Shown: piece by piece, positions 25,611-34,751 of the stretch
Layout of the letters: each line of letters begins with the position of its first letter
How positions within the stretch are numbered: the stretch's first letter is position 1
Source of the DNA: Caballeronia udeis
GTDB taxonomy: Bacteria; Pseudomonadota; Gammaproteobacteria; Burkholderiales; Burkholderiaceae
Direction: 5' to 3'
NCBI RefSeq assembly: GCF_001544555.2
Contig: NZ_FCOK02000051.1
Coordinates: forward strand, 1 to 64,000
Length of the DNA: 64,000 bases
Translations under genes and position numbers: made by a program
Notes under the pieces: generated by a model
What the model was told of the DNA's origin: nothing
Database searches by the model: none
The model's input: the letters and a program-made list of their open reading frames with translations, nothing else

Positions 25611-26546
25611 CTAGGAGGTTTCCGCGGCCCGCAGCGCCGTCACCCGGCGCACGAACCCCGCGGCCTGCTCCAGCGCGCGGTTCGCCTCCGGCACGAACGG
25701 CGCGAACATCTGAAAAACGTGCGGCATCTTCGGCCAGATGTTGAGCTCGACGCGCACGCCCGCCGCCCGGGCTTTCTCTGCCACGCGTGTGGAATCGTCG
25801 AGGAGCACTTCGGTATCGCCTATCTGGATAAACAGCGGCGGCAATCCTTCGAACCGCCCATATAACGGCGATACGTACGGATGACGTACGTCGGTTTCTC
25901 CCGCGTATAACTTCCCGGCCGGTGCAAACGCGCTGCCGTGGAACATGGGATCGTGGCCCTCGTTGGTCGTGATCGACGCGCCGGTCACCGCCAGATCCGT
26001 CCACGGCGAAAGCGTGACAGCGCCGGCGGGGAGCGGATCACCGGCGTCGCGCAAAGCGAGCAGCGTGGCCAGCACGAGTCCGCCACCGGCCGAATCTCCT
26101 GCTATCACCAGGCGCTCGGGTAACACGCCATCAGCGAGAAGTGTTCTGTACGCCGCCAGCGCGTCGTACAGCGCCGCCGGAAACGGATGCTCGGGTGCGA
26201 GCCGGTAGTCGAGGGAAAAGGTTCGCGCGCCTGAGCGCCGGGCGAGCGGGAAAACGATCCCGCGGTGAGTCGCGGGCGAGCAGAAGTAGTACCCGCCTCC
26301 ATGCAGATAGAGGATGGTGATGCCGGAAGGTTGCTCCGGCGTCAGCCACTCTCCGCGCAGGGGCGCATCGTGCGAGCCGTACTGCTCAACGAGATGCCAG
26401 CCAGCGGGTACCTTCGGCGACCACACGCGTTTGGACGCCATCGCGCGTGCGCGTGCGACATCTGCGGCGTCTATTCCCGGTTTCGCCGTCTCAGGACGCG
26501 TCCAGCGCCGTAAAACCCAGCACGCGAGCGCACTTTGCCAACTCAT
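25611..26546 (-). CDS. HSL-type alpha/beta hydrolase (esterase/lipase)
   Basis: Hormone-sensitive-lipase family carboxylesterase of 311 residues. The oxyanion-hole motif HGGGYYF starts at H82. The nucleophile is S152 in GDSAGGG, the acid lies in GDTEVLLDDS (about 243-252), and the catalytic His is H276 in MPHVFQMF. The N-terminal cap region is short. No secretion signal is obvious; the hydrophobic start may still associate with membrane. The natural substrate is unknown. Confidence 0.92.
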   Translation of the reverse strand: MSWQSALACWVLRRWTRPETAKPGIDAADVARARAMASKRVWSPKVPAGWHLVEQYGSHDAPLRGEWLTPEQPSGITILYLHGGGYYFCSPATHRGIVFPLARRSGARTFSLDYRLAPEHPFPAALYDALAAYRTLLADGVLPERLVIAGDSAGGGLVLATLLALRDAGDPLPAGAVTLSPWTDLAVTGASITTNEGHDPMFHGSAFAPAGKLYAGETDVRHPYVSPLYGRFEGLPPLFIQIGDTEVLLDDSTRVAEKARAAGVRVELNIWPKMPHVFQMFAPFVPEANRALEQAAGFVRRVTALRAAETS

Positions 26547-26631
26547 CGCAGCTCCTCATTGGGGGACCCGTCGATCATAAGATCCCTTGGCAAGCCGCGT
26601 GTCACAAAACTGCCCGGTCAGCCGAGCGGCC

Positions 26632-27093
26632 TCAGTTTGCCGGCATGACTTGTCCGCGGATCTCTCCGGTCGGGTTCTTCTCCGTGTGGATATTGAAATA
26701 GTACTGGCCGGCCAACAGGTCCGTGGACTGTTGCTCGGAAAGCGTAGCCCGTCCGGTGATAGGACTGGGCAGCGCATCCTTGTCGATAGCAACCTGCACC
26801 TTCGCGTTCTGGCCCACGGGCGCGGGGCCGTGGAAGTGGGCCATGGTCGCCGGGCCCGACAAATCGGCGTACGTCACGGTCCACTGCAGCATCTTGGTCG
26901 TGGTGTCGAAGGTGGCTTTCAGCAGCCCATGTCCCTTGCTCACACGAGGCGGCACTTCACTCGATGGCTGCAGATTCGCTTGCAACGCGACGGTATCGGC
27001 GAACGCCACGCTCGACGCCAATGATGTTACGGACGACATCAACACCACACTCAAACTCAACACGCTGTTACGCAGACTGAATCTCGTGAACAT
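26632..27093 (-). CDS. Secreted CHRD-domain protein
   Basis: Exported protein of 153 residues with a Sec signal peptide (LRNSVLSLSVVLMSSVTSLASSVAFA, likely cleaved before DTVAL). One CHRD domain follows, with the signature MAHFHGPAPVGQNAKVQV and the C-terminal GQYYFNIHTEKNPTGEIRGQV. CHRD domains occur in chordin and in many bacterial secreted proteins of unknown role. The ATG at 27093 is preceded by GAGAG. Confidence 0.9.
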   Translation of the reverse strand: MFTRFSLRNSVLSLSVVLMSSVTSLASSVAFADTVALQANLQPSSEVPPRVSKGHGLLKATFDTTTKMLQWTVTYADLSGPATMAHFHGPAPVGQNAKVQVAIDKDALPSPITGRATLSEQQSTDLLAGQYYFNIHTEKNPTGEIRGQVMPAN

Positions 27094-27252
27094 GTTTGCA
27101 CTCTCCCGGTCACCGACGGATGGACGAGTCATCTGCTTTCCGCCGCGAAGGACGAGAGTAATAAGCGCAGGCTCATCGACGCGCCATGGTAGTGCATTTT
27201 TCGTCTCAAGCCTGCGCGCATGAACCCCGAGTCGATGCGCGACCGGAAATGC

Positions 27253-27278
27253 GAAAAGGCGCCTCGCGGCGCCTTTTC
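27253..27278. terminator. Intrinsic terminator downstream of the porin gene
   Basis: An 11-bp perfect stem GAAAAGGCGCC/GGCGCCTTTTC with a 4-nt loop follows the porin stop by about 40 bp on the minus strand. It has a T-run on either strand. It separates porin transcription from the CHRD gene. Confidence 0.8.
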
Positions 27279-27315
27279 ACTACTACTTTCGTTACTACGT
27301 CAGACTTTCAGCAAT

Positions 27316-28449
27316 TTAGAAGCGGTGACGCAGACCGGTTGATACCACTACCTGGTTGCCATGGGCTGAGACGTTATTCGTGCCATAGACTTGCGCTTCA
27401 GCACCTTGCTTGGCGAGTTGCACCACGCCTTCAGCATAGATGTCCGTGCGCTTGGACAAAGCGTAGTCCGTCTGCAGGCCGAACTGATGGTACTTCATGT
27501 GGTCGTTGCTATTCCGCCCCGCGGTGTAACCCTTCACGTCCGTGTAGGTATAGGCGGCGCCAAGTGACAATGCCGGCGTCAATGCATAACGGCCATTCAG
27601 CTCATAGTTGTTGAAACGCGCCGTGGAATCGCCCATCACGAACTGGAAGCGGCTTTGCGTCCATGCACCGCCAACCGTCACCGGACCGATCGCATAGTTC
27701 GCGCCAACGCCGTATGTACGTTGCGTCTGCACTGCCGCCATTGTATTGGTCGCCAGGACGCCAGTGTCCGTCACAGCACCGGATGTGATGTTGGTGTTCG
27801 GATTTTGCAGTTGCAGGTAAGCTGCCGCGATCTTGAACGGACCGTTAGCGTATTGTGCGCCGGCGCTGTAAGCACGGTTGTTACCGAATCCACCTGCCTG
27901 GTTCGAGAAGCCATACAGGCCGCCGAACGTGAAGCCCGAGTAGTTCGCGCTTTGGTACTTGACCGAGTTGTTGACGCGGAACGAATTGTCCGTGTTGTCG
28001 TTGTCGAACGGATGCGAGAAGTACGTACCGCCCCAGCTGCCGTTAGCCGTCATCGGGGCGAGATAGTCGACCACTGAGTCATACTGGCGACCTAACGTGA
28101 CCGTGCCGAATTGAGCCGTCGAGATCCCGGCGAATGCCTGACGACCGAACTGACGGCCATTTTGACCCGCCTGGCCATTGACCACGCTGAAACCGTTTTC
28201 CAACGTGAAGATTGCCTTCATGCCGCCACCGAGGTCTTCCGCGCCCCTCAGGCCCCAACGGCTGCCGCTGAGGTTGCCGCTCGTCATGCGGAATGCTGCA
28301 GCACTGCCCTTGGCGGTGTTCGAGGCGACTTCATTGTTCACGTACGTGAAACCGGCATCGACAATGCCGTACAGCGTAACGCTGCTCTGCGCATTTGCGG
28401 CGGTCGCAAAAGAAGCGGCTACGGCCGCGACGATCAGAGTCTTTTTCAT
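27316..28449 (-). CDS. Outer membrane general porin (OmpC-like, Porin_4 family)
   Basis: Trimeric beta-barrel porin of 377 residues for diffusion of small hydrophilic solutes. It starts at the ATG at 28449, preceded by AAGGG, with a classical signal peptide MKKTLIVAAVAASFATAANA. The mature start QSSVTLYGIVDAGF and the final strand ending in aromatic-basic RHRF are diagnostic of burkholderial porins. Loop 3 region SVVNGQAGQNGRQFGRQA is present. It has its own promoter region and terminator and is divergent from a LysR gene. Confidence 0.95.
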   Translation of the reverse strand: MKKTLIVAAVAASFATAANAQSSVTLYGIVDAGFTYVNNEVASNTAKGSAAAFRMTSGNLSGSRWGLRGAEDLGGGMKAIFTLENGFSVVNGQAGQNGRQFGRQAFAGISTAQFGTVTLGRQYDSVVDYLAPMTANGSWGGTYFSHPFDNDNTDNSFRVNNSVKYQSANYSGFTFGGLYGFSNQAGGFGNNRAYSAGAQYANGPFKIAAAYLQLQNPNTNITSGAVTDTGVLATNTMAAVQTQRTYGVGANYAIGPVTVGGAWTQSRFQFVMGDSTARFNNYELNGRYALTPALSLGAAYTYTDVKGYTAGRNSNDHMKYHQFGLQTDYALSKRTDIYAEGVVQLAKQGAEAQVYGTNNVSAHGNQVVVSTGLRHRF

Positions 28450-28924
28450 GTGTGATCCCTTTAATGAGTCTGACGACTCGACTGGTTGCATAACGCGACG
28501 CCTTTCTGCGTGACACCAAGGCGGCTCGTCTCCGGAATTCACCGGACACCGTGAATCGGCTGAGCAAAGTTTAGGGCGTGGGCTTTTCGGCAAACCATCC
28601 AGGTGAGCACAAAAACCTTTTCGAATAACTCGAAAAATGCAGTCTCAACACATGTAAACGCATGACTCGTCAGGCTTTGACGTTATCTTGATTTAATATC
28701 CGGATACCTAATTAGTTGCGCTCGTTGCAGAGTTGCGACAGTAGCAACCGCGCGACAGAAAAGAGCCTTAGCCGGTTTTCGTCCTATTCCTATGTCTTCG
28801 CAAACTCCGTCGCTATAGCATCGCGCGTGCGAGTGGGCAGGAGAAGCGGAGCGCGGCCACTTGCGTCCTTCCTGCCCCCGAAGTTTTACATGTGCGGGAC
28901 CTATCTCTTGGTATCGGTCAGTCA
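28450..28924. other. Divergent porin/lysR intergenic region with an inverted repeat
   Basis: This 475-bp stretch holds the promoters of the porin and LysR genes and is AT-richer around 28600-28720. A perfect inverted repeat TTTTCGA-ATAAC-TCGAAAA lies at 28618-28636, about 170 bp before the porin start. A 10-bp palindrome TATCCGGATA is at 28697-28706. I could not assign -35/-10 boxes with confidence. No additional gene is seen. Confidence 0.5.
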
Positions 28925-29845
28925 ATGAATCATCTGCAAGCCATGCGCGTTTTCGTGAAGGTCGCCGAAACCGGGTCGTTCGGACGGGCGGCGGCCGCAC
29001 TCGATTTATCGAACGCTGTCATCACGCGTTACGTCGCGCTGCTCGAGGTGCACCTCAATACGCGTCTGCTCAACCGCACGACGCGCAGCGTGTCGCTCAC
29101 CGAAGCCGGCGCGTCTTACGCCGAAGGCTGCCGAGCGGTCATAGAACAGGTCGAGGCGATTGAATCGACTGTGTCGCAAACGTCGTTCGATCCCTCCGGC
29201 ACGCTGAAGCTCGTGGCATCTGCGTCGTTTTCACTGTTCGGACTCACCCCGCTGTTGTGCGAGTACCGCGAGGCGTTTCCCAGTGTGAAGTTGCGTCTCA
29301 CGCTACTGCATCGGCCGGTGGATCTGGTGGATGAAGGTTTCGATGTCGGGATTGTCGTACCGCGCATGGTGAACAGCGGCACATTGATCAACCGGCCCTT
29401 GTTCAAGGTGACGCCGGTGATTGTGGCCGCCCCGGATTACCTCGCGAAACGCGGCGTACCGCTACGGCCCGCGGATCTTGCCGCTCACGCGTTCCTGTCA
29501 CCGTCCGCAGACATACACGGGTCCACGTGGTCGTTCACGGGCGCGACCGGTGAGAACGAAGATATCGTCATCGATCCGGATTACACGGTCAATAACTCGC
29601 AGATGTTGCAACAAGCCGCGTTATCCGGCATGGGTGTCACGGCACTGCCGGAAAGCCATGTCGCCGGCGACATTGAACGCGGTGCGCTCGTGCGCCTGCT
29701 GACGGACTACGCGGTCAGTAACGCCGACAAGGAGGTGTCGCTGGTGTATCCCGGACGCCGCCACGTCTCCGCGAAAACGCGTTCGTTTGTTGATTTTGCG
29801 CTTGCGCATTTCAGGAAGGATTCGGCGGTGAGTGCGTTGTTTTAA
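28925..29845 (+). CDS. LysR-family transcriptional regulator
   Basis: LTTR of 306 residues: N-terminal winged HTH (about 1-60; GSFGRAAAALDLSNAVITRY and LLNRTTRSVSLTEAG) and a periplasmic-binding-like effector domain (about 90-300). The HTH resembles the branch that regulates quinone reductases or efflux. I chose the ATG at 28925 (MNHLQAMRVF), the standard N terminus; a GTG at 28892 is less likely. It is divergent from the porin gene, but a regulatory link is only positional. Confidence 0.93.
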   Translation: MNHLQAMRVFVKVAETGSFGRAAAALDLSNAVITRYVALLEVHLNTRLLNRTTRSVSLTEAGASYAEGCRAVIEQVEAIESTVSQTSFDPSGTLKLVASASFSLFGLTPLLCEYREAFPSVKLRLTLLHRPVDLVDEGFDVGIVVPRMVNSGTLINRPLFKVTPVIVAAPDYLAKRGVPLRPADLAAHAFLSPSADIHGSTWSFTGATGENEDIVIDPDYTVNNSQMLQQAALSGMGVTALPESHVAGDIERGALVRLLTDYAVSNADKEVSLVYPGRRHVSAKTRSFVDFALAHFRKDSAVSALF

Positions 29846-29854
29846 CGGGCATCA

Positions 29855-29918
29855 AAACAGAACACGCGACGAACAAACGAGCCGATCCAACGTGTGTTGG
29901 CATCGGCCTGTTCTGTTT
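29855..29918. terminator. Long nested inverted repeat between convergent genes
   Basis: Outer arms AAACAGAACA (29855-29864) and TGTTCTGTTT (29909-29918) are perfectly complementary. They enclose an inner hairpin GCCGATCCAAC-GTGT-GTTGGCATCGGC (29881-29907). It starts 10 bp after the LysR stop and about 100 bp before the kinase stop and probably terminates both. Confidence 0.7.
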
Positions 29919-30021
29919 GCAAGGCCCGGCTGAAGCGTCTGTGTTGAATTCTCGTGCGTTTATCCGGCCGGAACGGGAACTGGCATTGCAGCACAGGATC
30001 CGTTCCCAGCGCCCAAAACCA

Positions 30022-33000
30022 TCATGTCATTGCTGAACATTGCGCTTCAATGCGCTCGAGCAGCACCTCGCAACGCGCGATCAACGCGGCACCGTCGTCG
30101 CGCCATACCGCATCCGGCTTATTGAGGAGGTCGCGCCGGAATGCATCGAGCGCGACCTGCAACGGCCGATACTGCAATACGCTGGCGGCCCCGATCACCC
30201 GATGGTGCCACTCGCGCAATTGCGCCACGGTGCCGCTGTCCAGCAACGACCTGAGCGTATCCAGATCGTCACGGAACGACGACACGAACGCGTCGAGCAA
30301 CGCCTTGACCGTGGTCTCGCTGCCCCACAGTTGCGTCATATAGCCTAGGTCCACTTCGTCGGTTTGCACGTCCGCGGTGACCACGTCCAGCTTCTCGACA
30401 ACATCAGGCTCCGGCGTGGCCGTCACGCTCTCCATTACACGCCATCGATTCAAATGATCTCGCAGCGTAGCTAGCCGCGTAGGCTTGACGAAGCAGTCGT
30501 CCATGCCGGCGTCGCGGCACATGGACAGCTCCTCCGGCGCGGTGCTGGCGGTAATGCCCAATATAGGCAATCTCTTCGACAACCCCAGTTCGCTCGCACG
30601 CACGCGCCGCGCCAGCTCATAACCGGTCATGTTCGGCATGTGGCAATCGGTAATGAGAAAACCGTACTGCGTCTGCTTCAGTGCCGCGAGCGCTTCCACG
30701 CCGTCCTGCACGACGTCGCAGGCAAAACCGAGCAGCGCCAGTTGATGGCGGATCAGTTCCTGGTTCACCGGATGATCCTCGGCGACGAGCACAAGCCGCC
30801 CGGTGCGCAGCGCCCGTTCGCGATCGGGCGGCTCGATGTTCGTATCGATACCGCGAGTCGCTCGCGAGACAATCTGCGGCAACCCCGTCAACGCGGCCAC
30901 GCACGCCGCGCCCAGGCCGCGCCAGGAGATCGGATTGACACTGACGCGAATGTCGTCGTCAAGAATGCGATACCCCGTCGGCTTCGGTTTCTCCGTGACG
31001 TGAATCACGCGTGTCTTGAGCGGCAGCACTTCCGGGTGGGTGTCGCCAAGAAACACGAGATCGATGCCATTGAAGGTGTGCGGATCACGCAGCGCAGCGT
31101 CGTCGCGCGAGCGGATGGTCAGCTTGAGGCCGAGCGCCTGGCCGTAGTCAACAAGCGCCCGCGCCACCCGCTGATCGTCGATCGCGATAATCCCGCTCTT
31201 TCCCCGCAAGCCGTCGATCTGGTAATTCGCTGTTTCGACCGGCATATCGAGCCGCACGCTCATTCGCGTGCCAACGCCCACCTGACTTTGCAGCTCCAGC
31301 GTCCCACCCATCAGCTCGACCAGCTTGTGACAGATCGTCAACCCGAGACCGGTGCCGCCGAAGCGGCGCGTAGTGGACGATTCCGCCTGCACGAACGGCT
31401 CGAACAGGCTCGCCTGCGCGTCCGCCGCGATCCCGATTCCCGTGTCCTCCACGCTCAGCTCCACGGTCTGCACGCCCCGCGCGCTACGAACCAGATTCAC
31501 CGCTAGCGCGACCTCGCCTTTCATCGTGAACTTGATGGCATTGCTAAGCAGATTGAACAGCACTTGCCGCAGCCGCACGCTGTCCCCACGCACGCTCGCG
31601 GCAACATCAGGCGAAACATCCACCCGCACCCGCAAGCCTTTTTCATGCGCGCGTCCGGCGAGCAAACCAACGGCGTTATCGACGAGTTCGCGCAGGTCGA
31701 TCGGCATCGATTCAATGGTGAGGCGCCCTGCCTCGATCTTCGAGTAGTCGAGCAGATCGTCAAGGATCTGCAGCAGAGCGCTTGCCGAATCCTGGATCAT
31801 GCCGAGCATCTGCGACTGGTCAGGATTGAGCGGCGTGTTTTCGAAAACCTCCACGAGCCCGAGCACGCCGTTCATTGGCGTGCGGATTTCGTGGCTCATC
31901 ATCGCGAGAAAATCATCCTTGGCGCGGGAGGCCGCTTCCGCCGCATCGCGCGCCGCGGCGAGTTCGTCGGCCCGCGCGCGCTCCACGCTGGCGTCGACCC
32001 AGTAACCGTTCCAGACCACGGCGCCGTCCGCCTCGCGATGTGCAACGAGATCGGCACGAATCCAGCGGCGGCCTTCGTCAGCGATCGAGCGGAACTCCGT
32101 ATGAACCGGCTTGAGCGTGATCGCCGAGCGTTCGATCGCGTCGCGCACGCTACGTTTGTCGTCAGCATGTATCAGCGATAAACCTGCGACCTGGTCGTCG
32201 CTGAGCGTCGCGAGATCGGCGCCGAACAAATGGCGCGTGTCGCCGCCTACATAGGGGAAGCTATAGGTGCCGTCCTTCGCTCGCCTTAGTTGGAACACAA
32301 CGGCCGGCAGCGAGCGTGTGACATCGTGCAGGCGGCGTTCGTTTTCACGCGCCCGCATTTCGGCGGCGCGAATGTCCGTGATGTCGATCATCGTGCCGAC
32401 AACCCCGGCCATCCCGCCGTTCGCAGCCGCAAAAGCCCCGGTCCAAAACAGCCCGTGACGCAATACACCGTCACGATCGTGAAACGCAATTTCGATCTGC
32501 TTTCGCTGCCCGTTTGCGATGCTCGTGCCCACGAGATCATGCAGGCGCTTGCTGTTATCGGGACCCCAGGCTTGCACCTCGATCGTCGTGCGTCCAATGA
32601 TGTCCTCGCGCCGCATGCCGAGCATCTTTTCGAACGCACGATTCACCGCAAGATAGCGGTTCTCCCGATCCTTCACGATCAGCGGGTACGGAATGACTTC
32701 CATCATGGTCTGCTGGAAGCTCAATTGCGTAGCAAGGCGCTGCTCGATTTCCACTCGCTTCGCCATCTCGCGCTGGAGCAGGACGAACGCGCGCAGTGTG
32801 ATAGCCAGCACCACGCCAATGGCGATCAACGCGGGCAACAGCCGCATGGCGGTGACGCTCCAGACACCCGGCGGCGGCCCGTCGAACTCGGCCTGGCGTG
32901 CGGCCAGGACGCGCTCTTTGTCGGCGGCCGGCATGGCGCGCAACGCGCGGTCGATCAGCGGCGCGAGCCGGCTGAACTCCGGACGCAACGCAAGACTCAT

Positions 33001-33789
33001 GTGCTCGAAATCGTCGGCCGGCCCGATGACCTTCAGGTCGTCTTCATGACGCGCGGCGAGCGCAATATCCACGGCGACGAGATCTTCGATCAGCACATCC
33101 GCCTCGCCTTTGGAAACCAGGTCAAGCGCGGCGTTCAGGGTCGGCGCCTCAAGAACCGGCGCGTCTGGATACAGATCACCGAGCCTCCCACTGGCCGCCA
33201 GACGGGACGTCGTGGTAAAGCGCCGGGTAGTCGGGTCCGCGATACCCGTCATTGCGCCCGGCCACCCGACGAGCACCAGCTGATAATTCGCCATCGGCCC
33301 GGTCGTGACGCCACCGGCACGACGCGCCGTCTCACGGTCGGTGGTGGCAATTATGTCGACCTGGCCGTGAGCGAAAGAGTCCGACACATCCGAACGATCC
33401 TCGTACACGCGGCGTTTGAAATCGATATGGAGCGCCTTCGACAGATACGTTGTGTACGCCATCGCGATCCCACTCGGCACGCCGAAGGCATTCAGGTACG
33501 TGAACGGTGGCCAGTAGGCATCGAAACCCAGGGTTAAAGACGGCAGCGAGCGCAAATACGCACGCTCGTCCGCGCTCAAAACCAGCGCCGGCTCATGACC
33601 ATCGCCTGGGGACGGGGGCTCCGACTGCGAAATCGGGTATTCGTCATGACTCGATGTCGAATAGTCCTGAAACGATTGTTTCACGCGTTCAATGCGCAAC
33701 GGATCGGCTGAAACGCTCGACGCCGCCCAGATGAGGATGAACAGCGTCAACCAACGAACAAGACGGAGAATGGGAGAAGAGGAGGGCAT
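30022..33789 (-). CDS. BvgS-like hybrid sensor histidine kinase (SBP-PAS-PAS-HK-REC-REC-Hpt)
   Basis: Unorthodox sensor kinase of 1255 residues from the ATG at 33789, preceded by the GGAG-rich complement of CTCC just upstream. Order of parts: signal/anchor helix (8-28); one periplasmic solute-binding (SBP_bac_3) sensor (about 70-300); transmembrane helix (about 313-338); two PAS regions (about 355-475 and 485-605). HisKA follows with H633 in MMSHEIRTPMN, then the ATPase (N750 in NLLSNAIKF, DTGIGI, GTGLGL). A degenerate receiver spans about 865-970, lacking the conserved Lys-Pro. An intact receiver has phospho-acceptor D1048 (LITDCHMPNMTGYE) and K1102, and an Hpt has H1196. It lies 14 bp after the aquaporin gene. 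The ligand is unknown; NarL-type regulators upstream are the likely partners. Confidence 0.93.
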   Translation of the reverse strand: MPSSSPILRLVRWLTLFILIWAASSVSADPLRIERVKQSFQDYSTSSHDEYPISQSEPPSPGDGHEPALVLSADERAYLRSLPSLTLGFDAYWPPFTYLNAFGVPSGIAMAYTTYLSKALHIDFKRRVYEDRSDVSDSFAHGQVDIIATTDRETARRAGGVTTGPMANYQLVLVGWPGAMTGIADPTTRRFTTTSRLAASGRLGDLYPDAPVLEAPTLNAALDLVSKGEADVLIEDLVAVDIALAARHEDDLKVIGPADDFEHMSLALRPEFSRLAPLIDRALRAMPAADKERVLAARQAEFDGPPPGVWSVTAMRLLPALIAIGVVLAITLRAFVLLQREMAKRVEIEQRLATQLSFQQTMMEVIPYPLIVKDRENRYLAVNRAFEKMLGMRREDIIGRTTIEVQAWGPDNSKRLHDLVGTSIANGQRKQIEIAFHDRDGVLRHGLFWTGAFAAANGGMAGVVGTMIDITDIRAAEMRARENERRLHDVTRSLPAVVFQLRRAKDGTYSFPYVGGDTRHLFGADLATLSDDQVAGLSLIHADDKRSVRDAIERSAITLKPVHTEFRSIADEGRRWIRADLVAHREADGAVVWNGYWVDASVERARADELAAARDAAEAASRAKDDFLAMMSHEIRTPMNGVLGLVEVFENTPLNPDQSQMLGMIQDSASALLQILDDLLDYSKIEAGRLTIESMPIDLRELVDNAVGLLAGRAHEKGLRVRVDVSPDVAASVRGDSVRLRQVLFNLLSNAIKFTMKGEVALAVNLVRSARGVQTVELSVEDTGIGIAADAQASLFEPFVQAESSTTRRFGGTGLGLTICHKLVELMGGTLELQSQVGVGTRMSVRLDMPVETANYQIDGLRGKSGIIAIDDQRVARALVDYGQALGLKLTIRSRDDAALRDPHTFNGIDLVFLGDTHPEVLPLKTRVIHVTEKPKPTGYRILDDDIRVSVNPISWRGLGAACVAALTGLPQIVSRATRGIDTNIEPPDRERALRTGRLVLVAEDHPVNQELIRHQLALLGFACDVVQDGVEALAALKQTQYGFLITDCHMPNMTGYELARRVRASELGLSKRLPILGITASTAPEELSMCRDAGMDDCFVKPTRLATLRDHLNRWRVMESVTATPEPDVVEKLDVVTADVQTDEVDLGYMTQLWGSETTVKALLDAFVSSFRDDLDTLRSLLDSGTVAQLREWHHRVIGAASVLQYRPLQVALDAFRRDLLNKPDAVWRDDGAALIARCEVLLERIEAQCSAMT

Positions 33790-33803
33790 GACGGGCGCGC
33801 TCG

Positions 33804-34562
33804 TTACAACGACTGTTTGTCGAAAGCGCCGTCGATACCGCCCGCATGCATTGAATGCTCGCTCCGATTGGAGACGCGACGTTGCAGGATGGGGTGGAAG
33901 AGACCCGCCAGCACGCCGCCCGCAAGCGGCGCGGCCCAGAACAGCCAGAGCTGATCGAGCGCCCAGCCGCCTACGACAAGCGCGGTAGCGGTCGAACGAG
34001 CCGGATTCATTGACGCGCTCGTCACCGGAACGGCGAGCAAGGAGCACAGCGTCAGCGACAGTCCGATCAGCACCGGGCCGCTGGTGCGCGCGTACCTGCT
34101 GGAAGCGACCTTGAGATTCACGAGGACGAACACGAACGTCATGAACGCCTCTACGAACAACGCTGTGTGCCACTCATATCCAGCCGGCGAATAAGCTCCG
34201 TAACCATTGGCGCCGAACGCGATGAGCGCGGGGGAGCCGCTTGAAGACCCACTAGCAACGATATACAAGACCCACGCGCCAGCGCTCGCGCCTCCAACCT
34301 GAGCGGTAATGGCGGGTACCAGGTCCCGCACGGGAAAACGGTTGGCGATAGCGAAACCAACGGTGATCGCGGGATTGAAATGCGTGCAGGAAACCGAACG
34401 TAGAAGGTAGACGAGCGTGGCCGCTGCAAGACCGAACGCCACTGCCTGGAAGACGATCCCCAAGGCGGGCGAAAAACGACTACCCGCGAGCACGGTGGCG
34501 CCGCAGCCAAGGAAGACGAGCGAAAAGCTGCCCACGCACTCGCCTATCAGTTTCTTGAACAT
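33804..34562 (-). CDS. Aquaporin (MIP family) with altered selectivity filter
   Basis: Six-helix major intrinsic protein of 252 residues from the ATG at 34562 (MFKKLIGECVG). Both pore motifs are present: HFNPAITVG (N63-A65) and SMNPARSTA (N186-A188). The numbering coincides with E. coli AqpZ as I remember it, so filter residues can be read off: F43 and R189 are kept, but H174 is Ser and T183 is Ala. That should widen the pore relative to a strict water channel. A polar 25-residue C-terminal tail follows the last helix. It lies directly upstream of the hybrid kinase on the same strand. Confidence 0.93.
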   Translation of the reverse strand: MFKKLIGECVGSFSLVFLGCGATVLAGSRFSPALGIVFQAVAFGLAAATLVYLLRSVSCTHFNPAITVGFAIANRFPVRDLVPAITAQVGGASAGAWVLYIVASGSSSGSPALIAFGANGYGAYSPAGYEWHTALFVEAFMTFVFVLVNLKVASSRYARTSGPVLIGLSLTLCSLLAVPVTSASMNPARSTATALVVGGWALDQLWLFWAAPLAGGVLAGLFHPILQRRVSNRSEHSMHAGGIDGAFDKQSL

Positions 34563-34751
34563 GCCGTCACCCCGTCTGGAATTTGCCCTCGGCCGACGTA
34601 CGCCCGGTCGCACGAAAAAGCTCGGCGGGGTCACGACGCTGGCGAAGTAAAGCGTTCAAGTCTGGAGCGAAAGGCGCACCTAATTAATCAGAGCATTCCT
34701 AAACATTTCTGAGAAACGATGAGTTCTTTTTCTTGGAAGTGGGCACAGACT

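Noticed and set aside
33790..34173. In-frame extension of the hybrid kinase into the aquaporin gene
   Set aside because: The extra residues are the aquaporin gene read in another frame; the ATG at 33789 is followed by a proper signal/anchor helix.
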